A stretch of DNA of 64,000 bases from an uncultured Lachnospiraceae bacterium (GCA_947174505.1 CAMWJF010000007.1:1-64000); one strand, 5' to 3'. Counted from the stretch's first letter, positions 1 through 9,151 are shown. Numbers and translations: made by a program. Notes: generated by a model not told the origin, from the sequence alone.

Positions 1-33
1 CACCCCTCATGATTGAGGGGCAGGGGAGTTGAT

Positions 34-52
34 GTGTCGAAGACACTTTTTT
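34..52 (+). terminator. Short hairpin plus T-run at window edge
   Basis: A 5-bp stem (GTGTC/GACAC) with a GAA loop is followed by six T. A second perfect stem, CCCCTC/GAGGGG, lies at 3-20. Together they look like the 3' end of a transcript entering from the left. The stem is short, so this is tentative. Confidence 0.4.
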
Positions 53-108
53 ATCTTGACGGCACAGACGATAATGATACCATCACACCCTAATAATAGC
101 GAAGCCTT

Positions 109-555
109 TTATGATAACACTTTCGTATAATACACGAACTCACTATCTCTCTTATATTCGGTATAACCCAGCTTTTGATAAAAAGAATTTGTGCGAATGT
201 TCCAAATAGGAGTATCGAGATAAAATTCTTTTACAGTAGGAAACATTCCTTCAATTTCTTGCATAATATAAATGCCATACCCTTTTCTGTGGTGTTCTGG
301 ATTAATAAAAATTCTTCCTATATTCAGCTTTTCTCCATCTATAAAAAGAATAGCGCCACCTATAATAAGCCCGTCAACTAACAATTTGTATAAATGATTT
401 AATCTTGCCATCTTTGTGTGAAACTGTATAGACATATACCCGGGAGGACCTCCCCTGGAAGGTGCTCCTATCTCTACATCGCTATCGAATGAACGTTTAG
501 AGATACCATTTATCACCAGGGCATCCGATGTACCGGCCTTTACCAATTCAATCAT
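109..555 (-). CDS. GNAT family N-acetyltransferase
   Basis: A 148-residue single-domain acetyltransferase that should move an acetyl group from acetyl-CoA to an unknown amine. The C-terminal half has the GNAT core: a beta strand ending in IFINPEHHRKGYG (the acetyl-CoA pyrophosphate loop, R/Q-x-x-G-x-G/A-like), then a helix, and a late FYQKLGY motif. There is no signal peptide or membrane segment. The start has an AAGGAG about nine bases upstream. Codon use is AT-rich (many AAA, ATA and TTT), unlike dnaE a kilobase away, which suggests a recently acquired gene. It shares orientation with the C39-like gene to its right. The substrate cannot be read from sequence. Confidence 0.8.
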   Translation of the reverse strand: MIELVKAGTSDALVINGISKRSFDSDVEIGAPSRGGPPGYMSIQFHTKMARLNHLYKLLVDGLIIGGAILFIDGEKLNIGRIFINPEHHRKGYGIYIMQEIEGMFPTVKEFYLDTPIWNIRTNSFYQKLGYTEYKRDSEFVYYTKVLS

Positions 556-642
556 TATGTCGGTCTCCTTTCACGAAAAACAGGATGCAATACCATAACT
601 CAATAAGAAGATAAATAAAAACCTCTTTTACTCTGAAAACAA

Positions 643-1008
643 TTATTCATCTATAAATAATTCCAAATAAGACTGAATCCGCGCCTTGCTATATAATTCA
701 TCCATAAGCCCAAATTCTGGATCATAGTATTTTCCGTAATAATACAAAATCCAATGGCCATATTTTGGTAATAATACTTTCAGAATACACACTGACGGCA
801 ATGGTGTGGAATTATCTGCCTTTGTCATTGTTTTCGCCTGAGTGATACCATAATGTTCCAATGCTTTTGCAATATCTTTTTTTCCAGTTCCTTTATCATT
901 ATGCATCACCTGAATAACATCATCTACCGAAACATTCGCAATCATTGCAACACATGCCTGTCCACACAAATATTCCGTTGGCTGTTTGATATATTTGATT
1001 TCTCTCAT
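643..1008 (-). CDS. Small C39-like papain-fold protein
   Basis: A 121-residue protein resembling the peptidase C39-like (papain-fold) superfamily. A Cys-containing motif, YLCGQACVAMI, sits near residues 14-24, where C39 peptidases carry the catalytic cysteine. A later GHWILYY...YYDPEFG segment supplies the matching His and Asp. In family members these three residues form the cysteine protease triad. There is no signal peptide, no ABC transporter partner and no double-glycine precursor nearby, so it is not an obvious bacteriocin-processing peptidase. A GGAG lies seven bases before the start. It shares the AT-rich composition of the adjacent GNAT gene. The function is unknown; it may be a stand-alone intracellular peptidase or amidase. 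Confidence 0.6.
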   Translation of the reverse strand: MREIKYIKQPTEYLCGQACVAMIANVSVDDVIQVMHNDKGTGKKDIAKALEHYGITQAKTMTKADNSTPLPSVCILKVLLPKYGHWILYYYGKYYDPEFGLMDELYSKARIQSYLELFIDE

Positions 1009-1433
1009 TCCAGTCTCCTAACAATTATTTCCGCGCACTAATGCACCTAAATCATAAAATTCCGATTGTTGAATTGCTCAATGACATTATTTTACCACAA
1101 ACGCGTACACAATTCCATTTAAATTTGGAGTGTGTCTTGCTACGGATATATTTTTCGGTGGTGCTGTAATAGTCCAAAATCTGCTGTTCCTGCCTGGTTG
1201 TGACGGAGCATTGTCTGTCAGTCCATGTTCCTATGAAAAACAGCGTTTCTTTGCAAAAGTTCCTATGAAAAACAGCATTTTTCTTGCGGATAAAAGTGCG
1301 GTTATGGTAATATTTTATGTAGGCGGAAACAAAAATTCCTGTCCGCCTGCGGTCGCGTAAGGCGTTGGTTTCACCATAGAAAGAGGGAAATTATGAAGGA
1401 ACTGGCAGCAGGGAATTAGGAAAGGATACGATC
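1009..1433. other. 425-base gap with an 18-bp direct repeat
   Basis: There is no supportable gene here. The first 110 bases are AT-rich and should hold the minus-strand promoter of the C39-like gene, though no clean -35/-10 pair was found. An 18-bp sequence beginning GTTCCTATGAAAAA occurs at 1227-1244 and again at 1259-1276, a perfect direct repeat with a 32-base period. An open frame of 76 codons across it has no ribosome binding site and is taken as chance. The last 50 bases lead into dnaE, whose own AGGAAAGGA lies at about 1418-1426. Confidence 0.5.
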
Positions 1434-4400
1434 ATGGCGTTTGTACATTTGCATGTCCACACGGAGTTTAGTCTGCTGGATGGTTCCAACAAAATAAAAG
1501 AGTATGTGAGGCATGTGAAGGAGCTGGGGATGGACAGCGCGGCGATCACGGATCACGGCGTCATGTACGGTGTGGTTGATTTCTATAAGGCGGCGAAGGA
1601 GGCGGGGATCAACCCGGTCATCGGCTGCGAGGTTTACGTGGCGCCCCATTCCCGCTTCGACAGGGAGCTGACGGGCGGTGAGGACCGCTACTATCATCTG
1701 GTGCTTCTGGCCGAGAATAACACGGGTTATGCAAATCTGGTAAAGATTGTCAGCAGGGGCTTTACGGAAGGGTACTATTACAGGCCGCGTGTGGATATGG
1801 AGTTACTGGAGCAGTACCACGAGGGGCTGATCGCGCTTTCGGCCTGTCTGGCGGGGGAGGTGCCCCGTTACATCCAGAAGGGGCTTGTGGACGAGGCAAA
1901 GAAGGCAGCCTTAAAATATCAGAATATTTTCGGGAAGGACAATTATTTTCTGGAACTGCAGGATCACGGGATTCCGGCGCAGCAGTCGGTCAATTCCGTG
2001 CTTCTTCGCATGGGCAAAGAGCTGGATATTCCGCTGGTGGCAACCAACGACGTGCACTATACCTATGCGGAGGATGCCCAGCCCCACGACATTCTGCTAT
2101 GTCTGCAGACGGGGAAGAAGGTGGCTGACGAGGACCGGATGCGCTACGAGGGCGGACAGTATTATGTGAAAAGCGAGGAGGAGATGAAGGGGCTTTTCCC
2201 CTACGCGTGGGAGGCGGTGGAGAACACCCAGCGAATCGCCGACCGCTGCCATGTGGAGATCGAGTTCGGCCATTACAAGGTGCCCCATTATGATGCGCCG
2301 GAAGGGTATGACTCCTGGAGCTACCTGAATAAGCTGTGTCAGGAAGGCATGAAGGAACGCTACCCGGAGGACGACGGTTCTTTGCAGGAGCGTCTGCATT
2401 ATGAGCTTGACACGATCAGAAACATGGGATTTGTGGACTACTTTCTGATCGTGTGGGATTATATCAATTTCTGCCGGGAGAACGGGATCGCGGTGGGTCC
2501 GGGCAGAGGTTCGGCGGCGGGAAGTATTGTATCCTACTGCCTGAAAATCACCAATATCGATCCGATCAAATACAGCCTGCTGTTTGAGCGTTTTTTGAAC
2601 CCGGAACGCGTTTCCATGCCGGATATCGACGTGGACTTCTGCTTTGAGAGAAGGCAGGAGGTGATTGACTATGTGGGTCAAAAATATGGCAGCGACAGGG
2701 TCGTGCAGATAGTCACTTTCGGTACGATGGCAGCCAAGGGGGTAATCCGTGATGTGGGAAGGGTGATGGATCTTCCCTACGCCTACGTGGACCGTCTCGC
2801 GAAGATGATACCGCTTGAGCAGAATCAGGGTGTTTCCATTGACCGCGCCCTGGAGATGAATCCGGAGTTTAAGAGTCTCTATGAGGAGGATGAGCAGGTT
2901 CACAGTCTGATCGACATGTGCAGACGGCTGGAGGGGCTGCCGAGGCACACTTCCATGCATGCGGCGGGTGTGGTGATCTGCCCGGAGGCGGCGGATGAGT
3001 TTGTGCCCCTTTCCAGAGGCGCCGACGGTTCCATCACCACCCAGTTTCCGATGACTACCATTGAGGAGCTGGGGCTTTTGAAGATGGATTTTCTGGGGCT
3101 TCGGACGCTGACGGTGATTCAGAACGCGGTGCGGCTTGTGGAGCAGAGTAAAGGAATCGTCATTGACATAGATCACATTGATTACGACGACAGGGCGGTG
3201 CTTTCCTCCCTCGGAACGGGGCGGACAGACGGCGTGTTCCAGTTGGAAAGCGGCGGGATGAAGGGCTTCATGAAGGAGCTGAAGCCCCAGAGTCTGGAGG
3301 ATGTGATCGCAGGGATTTCCCTCTACCGTCCGGGTCCTATGGACTTTATTCCGAAATATATCAAGGGCAAGAACCATCCGGAGACGGTGACCTATGACTG
3401 CCCGCAGCTTGAGCCGATCCTTGCACCTACTTACGGCTGTATCGTGTATCAGGAGCAGGTTATGCAGATCGTGCGGGAGCTGGGCGGTTATACCATGGGC
3501 CGGAGCGATCTGGTGCGCCGTGCCATGAGTAAGAAAAAGCAGTATGTGATGGAGCAGGAGCGGAAAAACTTTACTTACGGGAATCCGGAGGAAGGCGTGC
3601 CCGGCTGTGTGGCGAACGGCATTGACGCGGAGGTGGCGGATCATATTTACGACACGATGATGGACTTCGCCAAGTATGCGTTCAATAAGTCCCATGCGGC
3701 CTGCTATGCGGTGGTTGCATACCAGACGGCCTATCTGAAATATTATTATCCTGTGGAGTTTATGGCGGCGCTGATGACCTCCGTCATTGACAATCCGAGT
3801 AAGGTGGCGGAGTACATTATGACCAGCAGGAGCATGGGCATACAGATTCTGCCGCCGGATATCAACGTGGGTGAAAACGGCTTTTCGGTGGCGGAAGGGC
3901 AGATCCGTTATGCGCTGTCTGCCATCAAGAGCGTGGGACGTCCCGTGATCGACGCGGTGGTGGCGGAGCGTGACGCCAGAGGCCCTTACCAGAATCTGGG
4001 GGATTTTGTGACCCGGGTGACAGACCGGGATATGAATAAGCGCGTGGTGGAACATTTTATCAAGGCGGGGGCCATGGACAGTCTGGGAGGTACGCGCAAG
4101 CAGCTTCTCAGTGTGTACCTGCAGGTGATAGACGGCATCCAGCAGGACCGCAAGAATAATCTGGCGGGCCAGATCACCCTTTTTGACCTGGCGGCTGAGG
4201 AGGAGAAGGTGGATTACCGGGTGAGCCTTCCCGATGTGGGCGAGTATTCCAGGGAGATGAAGCTTGCCTTTGAGAAGGAAGTGCTTGGCATCTATATCAG
4301 CGGCCACCCGCTGGAGGAATACCGGGAGACGTGGAAAAAGAACATCACGAACACCACGGCGGACTTTGCCATGGATGAGGAAACCGGGGAGACAAGGGTT

Positions 4401-4889
4401 GCAGACGGCGCGAAGGTGACCATCGGCGGCATGATTACGGAGAAAAAGATCAAGTACACCAAAAATGAAAAGGTGATGGCTTTTCTGCAGGTGGAGGATC
4501 TGGTGGGTTCCGTGGAGGTGATTGTCTTTCCGAGAGATTATGAGCGGTACGGCAATGCGGTGATGGAGGACAGCAAGGTCTTCATCAGGGGCAGGGTATC
4601 CGTGGAGGAGGATAAGGGCGCGAAGCTGGTCTGCGAGCAGATCACCACCTTTGAGCAGATGCCGAAGAAGCTGTGGATTAAATTTCCGACAAAAGAGGAC
4701 TACGAGAACCGAAAAGCGGCGCTTTTCGATATTCTGCGGGAGGCGGAGGGAAAGGACAATGTGGTGATCTATGTGGAAAATCCCAAAGCCATGAATCCGC
4801 TGCCGGCAGACTGGAATGTGTCGGCGCAGGCTGCGCTGGTCCAGCGGCTGGAGGCGGCCTTTGGGGAGAGGAATGTGAAGGTGGTCTGA
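1434..4889 (+). CDS. dnaE: DNA polymerase III alpha subunit (DnaE1 type)
   Basis: The 1151-residue replicative polymerase subunit, of normal length for the DnaE1 group. It begins with a PHP domain (HVHTEFSLLDG near residues 7-17 and ITDHGVMYG near 39-47), followed by the C-family polymerase palm with the triple-aspartate motif PDIDVDF at about 396-402 and GPGRGSAAGS just before it. Helix-hairpin-helix DNA binding (LPPDINVG region) and a C-terminal OB-fold (VTIGGMITEKKIKY) complete it. It has no 3'-5' exonuclease insert, so it is not PolC. In Firmicutes DnaE works with PolC, extending primers on the lagging strand. No intein is present. The start is set by AGGAAAGGA about eight bases upstream. 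pfkA follows with its own promoter. Confidence 0.97.
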   Translation: MAFVHLHVHTEFSLLDGSNKIKEYVRHVKELGMDSAAITDHGVMYGVVDFYKAAKEAGINPVIGCEVYVAPHSRFDRELTGGEDRYYHLVLLAENNTGYANLVKIVSRGFTEGYYYRPRVDMELLEQYHEGLIALSACLAGEVPRYIQKGLVDEAKKAALKYQNIFGKDNYFLELQDHGIPAQQSVNSVLLRMGKELDIPLVATNDVHYTYAEDAQPHDILLCLQTGKKVADEDRMRYEGGQYYVKSEEEMKGLFPYAWEAVENTQRIADRCHVEIEFGHYKVPHYDAPEGYDSWSYLNKLCQEGMKERYPEDDGSLQERLHYELDTIRNMGFVDYFLIVWDYINFCRENGIAVGPGRGSAAGSIVSYCLKITNIDPIKYSLLFERFLNPERVSMPDIDVDFCFERRQEVIDYVGQKYGSDRVVQIVTFGTMAAKGVIRDVGRVMDLPYAYVDRLAKMIPLEQNQGVSIDRALEMNPEFKSLYEEDEQVHSLIDMCRRLEGLPRHTSMHAAGVVICPEAADEFVPLSRGADGSITTQFPMTTIEELGLLKMDFLGLRTLTVIQNAVRLVEQSKGIVIDIDHIDYDDRAVLSSLGTGRTDGVFQLESGGMKGFMKELKPQSLEDVIAGISLYRPGPMDFIPKYIKGKNHPETVTYDCPQLEPILAPTYGCIVYQEQVMQIVRELGGYTMGRSDLVRRAMSKKKQYVMEQERKNFTYGNPEEGVPGCVANGIDAEVADHIYDTMMDFAKYAFNKSHAACYAVVAYQTAYLKYYYPVEFMAALMTSVIDNPSKVAEYIMTSRSMGIQILPPDINVGENGFSVAEGQIRYALSAIKSVGRPVIDAVVAERDARGPYQNLGDFVTRVTDRDMNKRVVEHFIKAGAMDSLGGTRKQLLSVYLQVIDGIQQDRKNNLAGQITLFDLAAEEEKVDYRVSLPDVGEYSREMKLAFEKEVLGIYISGHPLEEYRETWKKNITNTTADFAMDEETGETRVADGAKVTIGGMITEKKIKYTKNEKVMAFLQVEDLVGSVEVIVFPRDYERYGNAVMEDSKVFIRGRVSVEEDKGAKLVCEQITTFEQMPKKLWIKFPTKEDYENRKAALFDILREAEGKDNVVIYVENPKAMNPLPADWNVSAQAALVQRLEAAFGERNVKVV

Positions 4890-4920
4890 CGGCGTGAAAT
4901 GAGGCCTTGATGGAAAAATA

Positions 4921-4949
4921 TTGAAAAACCCATATTTTTAGAGTAAAAT
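4921..4949 (+). promoter_or_regulatory. Sigma-A promoter of pfkA
   Basis: TTGAAA, a 17-base spacer and TAAAAT. Just downstream are a 12-bp perfect palindrome ATTGAATTCAAT (4958-4969), placed where a repressor operator would sit, and a 7-bp hairpin CCAACGC/GCGTTGG (4984-5001) in the leader. The promoter shows that pfkA is transcribed separately from dnaE. Confidence 0.7.
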
Positions 4950-5049
4950 ACTAATAGATTGAATTCAATAAACAGGGAAAGAACCAACGCGGGTGCGTTG
5001 GATTTCGAAAAATAGATAGTATATTAAGGTGGAAAGGTGTGGAATCGGT

Positions 5050-6018
5050 ATGGCGAAGCAGATTAAGACAATCGGTGTGCTGACCAGCGGGGGTGATGCG
5101 CCGGGCATGAATGCGGCGATCCGCGCGGTGGTCAGAAGAGGAATTGATAACGGTGTCAAGGTCAAGGGGATTAAGAAAGGCTATCAGGGTCTTCTGAACG
5201 AAGAAATCATTGACATGGAAAAGTGGTCGGTAGCGGACACGATCCAGCGCGGCGGGACTATTCTGGGGACGGCGCGCTGTCACGAGTTCCATACGCAGGA
5301 GGGACAGCAGAAGGGAGCGGACATCTGTCATAAGCACGGGATCGACGGTCTCGTGGTGATCGGCGGCGACGGCTCCTACAGGGGCGCACAGGCGCTTTCC
5401 AGACATGGAATCAATACGATCGGCCTGCCGGGAACGATCGATCTGGACATTGCCTGTACAGAGTATACCATCGGTTTTGACACGGCGATCAATACAGCGA
5501 TGCAGGCCATTGATAAGGTAAGGGACACCTCGTCCTCCCACGAGCGGTGCAGCATCATTGAGGTTATGGGCAGGAACGCGGGATATATCGCGCTGTGGTG
5601 CGGCATTTCCAACGGGGCGGAGGATATACTGCTCCCGGAGAAGTATGATTATAACGAACAGCAGATCATTAACAATATCATTGCCAGCAGGAAAAAGGGC
5701 AAGACCCATCATCTGATCATCAATGCGGAGGGCATCGGGCATTCCACCTCTATGGCGAGAAGGATCGAGGCGGCTACGGGTATCGAGACAAGGGCTACGA
5801 TTCTGGGTTACATGCAGCGAGGCGGCTCGCCCACCTGTAAGGACCGCTATTATGCTTCCATCATGGGCTGTTATGCGGCGGATATTCTCTGTGAGGGCAA
5901 GACGAACCGGGTGGTTGGTTACCAGCACGGTGAGTTCCTGGATTTTGATATCGAGGAGGCGCTGAGCATGGAGAAGGGGATTCCTGATTATCCCTATGAG
6001 ATGTCGAAGATACTATGA
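5050..6018 (+). CDS. pfkA: ATP-dependent 6-phosphofructokinase
   Basis: Phosphorylates fructose 6-phosphate to fructose 1,6-bisphosphate with ATP, the committed step of glycolysis. The 322-residue length is typical of bacterial PfkA. Visible motifs are LTSGGDAPGMNAAIRA (ATP loop), GGDGSYRGA (the Gly of GGDGS marks ATP rather than PPi use), GTIDLDI carrying the catalytic Asp, and the substrate-binding segment MGRNAGYIAL. In most PfkA proteins the catalytic segment reads TIDND; here Asn is replaced by Leu while both Asp remain. An upstream in-frame GTG at 5029 is possible, but the ATG at 5050 has AAAGG behind it and gives the usual N-terminus. Its stop overlaps the next start by four bases, indicating translational coupling. 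Confidence 0.95.
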   Translation: MAKQIKTIGVLTSGGDAPGMNAAIRAVVRRGIDNGVKVKGIKKGYQGLLNEEIIDMEKWSVADTIQRGGTILGTARCHEFHTQEGQQKGADICHKHGIDGLVVIGGDGSYRGAQALSRHGINTIGLPGTIDLDIACTEYTIGFDTAINTAMQAIDKVRDTSSSHERCSIIEVMGRNAGYIALWCGISNGAEDILLPEKYDYNEQQIINNIIASRKKGKTHHLIINAEGIGHSTSMARRIEAATGIETRATILGYMQRGGSPTCKDRYYASIMGCYAADILCEGKTNRVVGYQHGEFLDFDIEEALSMEKGIPDYPYEMSKIL

Positions 6019-6809
6019 TAACCAGTGTACACAACAAATGCATCAAAGAGGCCGTAGCCCTTCTCGCGAAAAAAAAAGAGCGTGATCGGCGCGGTCTCTT
6101 TGTGGTGGAAGGCGGGAAAATGTTTGGCGAGGCGCCGGCGCAGCAGATCAGCCGGGTATATCTTGCGCAGAGTGCAGAGAAAGAAATGACTGCGAAGTAT
6201 GGGGATAAGCTGTCCGGGCTTTCCTGCGAGATTGTGGCGGATGACGTGTTTGCACGAATGTCGGATACGGTAACGCCGCAGGGGATTCTTTGCCTTGTGC
6301 GGCAGCGTCGCTATAATATAGAAGAAATCCTGCAGGGTGACGATAAAAAACAGATGTTATTTATAGTGCTGGAGGATATACAGGACCCGGGAAATCTGGG
6401 GACGGTCATTCGGACGGCGGAGGCAGCAGGCGCGGACGGTGTGATTATGAGCAGCCGGACGGCGGATATCTATAATCCCAAGACAATCCGTTCGACGATG
6501 GGGGCGGTATTCCGGGTGCCTTTTCTCTATACGGAAGATCTTAGTTCCGTGATAAAGATGCTGCAGGGGCGTGGAACAGCGGTTTACGCGGCGCATTTGG
6601 GAGCGAAGGATTTCTATGACGCATTCGACTACCGGCAGAGTACGGCTTTTCTGATCGGGAACGAGGCGAACGGCCTGCGGGATGAAACAGCAGGCTGCGC
6701 GGATACGCTTCTCGGGATTCCCATGGAGGGAAGGGTGGAGTCCCTGAACGCGGCTGTGGCTTCTTCCATTTTGTTATACGAGGCTTACCGGCAGAGGAGA
6801 AAAGGTTAA
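6015..6809 (+). CDS. SpoU/TrmH-family RNA 2'-O-methyltransferase
   Basis: A 264-residue SAM-dependent ribose methyltransferase of the trefoil-knot SPOUT class, most like RlmB/YsgA-type rRNA enzymes. Residues 1-95 form a substrate-binding domain. The rest is the knot domain with motif 1 (DIQDPGNLGTVIRTAEA), motif 2 (IPMEGRVESLN) and GNEANGL between them, all intact. The target nucleotide cannot be assigned. It starts inside the last codons of pfkA (ATGA overlap), so the two are cotranscribed although functionally unrelated. It ends 48 bases before a possible tiny frame and 174 bases before proC. Confidence 0.9.
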   Translation: MITSVHNKCIKEAVALLAKKKERDRRGLFVVEGGKMFGEAPAQQISRVYLAQSAEKEMTAKYGDKLSGLSCEIVADDVFARMSDTVTPQGILCLVRQRRYNIEEILQGDDKKQMLFIVLEDIQDPGNLGTVIRTAEAAGADGVIMSSRTADIYNPKTIRSTMGAVFRVPFLYTEDLSSVIKMLQGRGTAVYAAHLGAKDFYDAFDYRQSTAFLIGNEANGLRDETAGCADTLLGIPMEGRVESLNAAVASSILLYEAYRQRRKG

Positions 6810-6857
6810 AACAGGATTTAATGTTAGAATAACGGATGTTTTTAAATAGGAGAAGGG

Positions 6858-6950
6858 GTGGAAGAAAATAACGAAAAGGTCGGTAAAATGCTGAAAAATA
6901 TCTATCGCTATTTTATAGACACGGATGACGGGCGGACGCAATGCGCGTGA
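6858..6950 (+). CDS. Possible 30-residue leader peptide upstream of proC
   Basis: A GTG-initiated frame of 30 codons sits in the gap between the methyltransferase and proC, with AGGAGAA three bases before the start. The peptide is charged (begins VEENNEKVGKM) with a short aromatic stretch, NIYRYF. No homology is recognised. It may be a translated leader or chance; the good Shine-Dalgarno is the only support. Confidence 0.2.
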   Translation: MEENNEKVGKMLKNIYRYFIDTDDGRTQCA

Positions 6951-6983
6951 CTTTGCAAAAAATGCTTCGGCATGGAGGAAAAA

Positions 6984-7778
6984 ATGAAAATAGGATTTAT
7001 CGGGCTTGGAAATATGGCGCGGGCCATCATCGGCGGAATGCTGGAGCAGGGGATTGTGTCTGCGGAGGAGATCTGTGGCAGCGCGAAAACACAGAGTACC
7101 CGTGACGCGGTGCGGGAGCAGCTCGGCATTGACGTGAAGGCGTCCAATGCGGCGGTGGCGGAGGAAGCGCAGACATTGATACTGGCGGTGAAGCCGCAGT
7201 TTTTGGAGGGCGTGATCGGAGAGATCTGTGATGCGGTACAGCCGGACACGCTGATCATCAGTATCGCGGCCGGCAAGACGCTGGAGTGGCTAGAGCAGGC
7301 TTTCGGCCGGCGGGTGAAGCTGGTGCGCTGTATGCCGAATACCCCGGCGCTTGTGGGGGAGGGCTGTACGGGCGTCTGCGTAAACGGCGCGGTATCGGAG
7401 GAGGAGATGGCGTACAGTCTCCGGCTGATGGAGAGCTTCGGAAAGGCAAGTCTGGTGGAGGAGCGGCTGATGGATGCGGTGGGAGCAGTGAGCGGTTCCT
7501 CTCCGGCCTATGTGTTCCTTTTCATAGAAGCGATGGCCGATGCGGGCGTAGCCGCCGGTATGCCCCGGGCGCAGGCTTATGAGTTTGCGGCGCAGGCGGT
7601 TTACGGCAGCGCGAAGCTGGTGCTGGAAACGGGGAAGCATCCGGGAGAGCTGAAGGATATGGTGTGTTCCCCGGGAGGCACGACGATAGAGGGCGTGCGG
7701 GTATTAGAGGAGGCGGGCTTCCGCGGTGCGGTGATGGACGCGCTGCTGGCCACGGTGGAGAAATCCGGGAAGCTGTAA
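6984..7778 (+). CDS. proC: Pyrroline-5-carboxylate reductase
   Basis: Reduces 1-pyrroline-5-carboxylate to L-proline with NAD(P)H, the last step of proline synthesis. The protein has about 264 residues. It has an N-terminal Rossmann fold with GFIGLGNMARAIIGG, the central VKPQFL and RCMPNTPALVGEG motifs, and the C-terminal dimer domain with GSSPAYVFLFIEA and SPGGTTIEG, which are the hallmark residues of P5C reductase. An ATG twelve bases earlier would add four residues, but GGAGG at 6974-6978 is correctly spaced for the ATG at 6984. No proA or proB is in the window. It is followed by a 220-base gap with a strong promoter for the next gene. Confidence 0.95.
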   Translation: MKIGFIGLGNMARAIIGGMLEQGIVSAEEICGSAKTQSTRDAVREQLGIDVKASNAAVAEEAQTLILAVKPQFLEGVIGEICDAVQPDTLIISIAAGKTLEWLEQAFGRRVKLVRCMPNTPALVGEGCTGVCVNGAVSEEEMAYSLRLMESFGKASLVEERLMDAVGAVSGSSPAYVFLFIEAMADAGVAAGMPRAQAYEFAAQAVYGSAKLVLETGKHPGELKDMVCSPGGTTIEGVRVLEEAGFRGAVMDALLATVEKSGKL

Positions 7779-7868
7779 CACCTTCCGGGAGGTCTGTCGG
7801 AACATCTTGTGTTTTGTAAAAAATTAGTAACAAAATATAGAGATAAAACAGGGCCAAATTGTATAAAC

Positions 7869-7897
7869 TTGACAAAGAATAGGCGTTTTGCTAAAAT
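7869..7897 (+). promoter_or_regulatory. Sigma-A promoter of the SH3/SleB-type gene
   Basis: TTGACA, 17 bases, TAAAAT. The leader of about 100 bases that follows contains a repeated TGTAACAA (two copies about 14 bases apart near 7918 and 7930), a possible regulator half-site pair. GGAGGG at 7989-7994 is the ribosome binding site. Confidence 0.75.
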
Positions 7898-8000
7898 AAT
7901 CCATACTTAACCAAACTGTAACAATTTTGTAACAATCTTTATCTTTTTGGTTTATGGGAAATGATATATTTCCTGTATGGATGAAGATGGAGGGATGTTT

Positions 8001-9062
8001 ATGCGGAAAGGGTATAGACTTCTGCTCGCCGGTTTTATTCTTGGGATATGTTTATGCGGTCTGTCTCTGGATGTACAGGCTACCAGTAGGAATGAGTATC
8101 TGGATTCGCTGAATGCGGGCGTGTCACAGATCGTAGATCCTACAGGAAAGGCGGCAAACGAGGACGCAATCCGAGAACTGACAGAGGTGTCAGAAGCAAA
8201 CGGTGGACAGAAGGAAACGGATCTGGTTATGGCCAATGTACAGGTGGCCATGAATGTGCGCGCGGAGGCTGACGGGGAATCCGAAAAGGTCGGTCTTCTC
8301 TATAAGGACTGCGGCGGCAGAATACTGGAGAGAAAAGACGGCTGGACAAGACTCCGCAGCGGGGATCTTGTGGGCTGGGCAAGCGACGACTATCTGCTTT
8401 TCGGCGAGGATGCAGAGGAGCTGGCCAATGATGTGGGGAACCTCATTGTACAGATTGAGACGGATACGCTCTGCGTGAGGAAGGACCCGGAGTCGGAAGC
8501 GGAGGCAGTGGGATTTATTCCCCGGGACGAGGAGCTGGAAATCATCGAGGTGCTTGACGAGGATTGGATCAGCGTGGATTATGAGGGCGAGACGGGCTAT
8601 GTTTCGGCAGAGTATGTGGATATTGATTTCCACATCGACGAGGGCGAGACGCTGATAGCGATCCAGAAGAGGGAAGAGGAAGAACGGAAAGCGAAGCTCA
8701 CGGCCAACAGGGGCGCCGTAGTAGTGGGCGGCGACGACACCAGGCTTCTGGCGGCGCTGATCTACTGCGAGGCGGGTATCGAGACTTACAACGGCAAACT
8801 GGCGGTAGGCGCTGTGGTTATGAACCGTGTCAGGAGCGCGGCTTATCCGAATACAATATCGGGCGTTATATTTGCGTCGGGACAGTTTACGCCCGCACTC
8901 AACGGCAAGGTGGCCAGAGTGTACGGCGGGGATATCCCGGAAAGCTGCTGGGAGGCGGCCAGAGCCGCCATCAACGGCGAGACGAACGTGGGCGACGCAA
9001 CCCATTTCCGGCGCGCCGGGAATCACGACGGACTGCTGATCGACCGTCAGGTATTCTGGTAA
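8001..9062 (+). CDS. Secreted SH3-domain cell wall hydrolase (SleB-like)
   Basis: A 353-residue exported peptidoglycan hydrolase. A signal peptide (MRKGYRLLLAGFILGICLCG...VQA) covers residues 1-27. Two bacterial SH3 domains follow (NVRAEADGESEKVGLLY... and LCVRKDPESEAEAVGFI...), which usually bind cell wall peptide. The C-terminal 120 residues match the Hydrolase_2/SleB family: LLAALIYCEAG with the catalytic Glu, VVMNRVRSAAYPNTI and a final RQVFW close to the family's HVFY end. Family members are lytic transglycosylases or amidases acting in spore germination or wall turnover. The in-frame ATGs at 7977 and 7995 lie before or against the GGAGGG site, so 8001 is preferred. A perfect hairpin GCGTGAAA/TTTCACGC at 9065-9084 follows the stop. 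Confidence 0.85.
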   Translation: MRKGYRLLLAGFILGICLCGLSLDVQATSRNEYLDSLNAGVSQIVDPTGKAANEDAIRELTEVSEANGGQKETDLVMANVQVAMNVRAEADGESEKVGLLYKDCGGRILERKDGWTRLRSGDLVGWASDDYLLFGEDAEELANDVGNLIVQIETDTLCVRKDPESEAEAVGFIPRDEELEIIEVLDEDWISVDYEGETGYVSAEYVDIDFHIDEGETLIAIQKREEEERKAKLTANRGAVVVGGDDTRLLAALIYCEAGIETYNGKLAVGAVVMNRVRSAAYPNTISGVIFASGQFTPALNGKVARVYGGDIPESCWEAARAAINGETNVGDATHFRRAGNHDGLLIDRQVFW

Positions 9063-9151
9063 CAGCGTGAAAAAAGTTTCACGCGGGATGAACGCGGCGG
9101 CAGGGCTGATAACTCTTGCCACATTGGGAATAATATGAGATAATATAGCGG

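Noticed and set aside
1227-1276. Start of a CRISPR array
   Set aside because: Only two repeat units with a 14-base gap and no cas genes.
1130-1360. A 76-codon plus-strand frame upstream of dnaE
   Set aside because: No ribosome site; it spans an 18-bp direct repeat and has no protein-like character.
2097-4307. A 736-codon open frame antisense to dnaE
   Set aside because: It is His/Arg-rich, has no ribosome site or known motif, and mirrors the GC-biased codons of dnaE, whose motifs are all intact.
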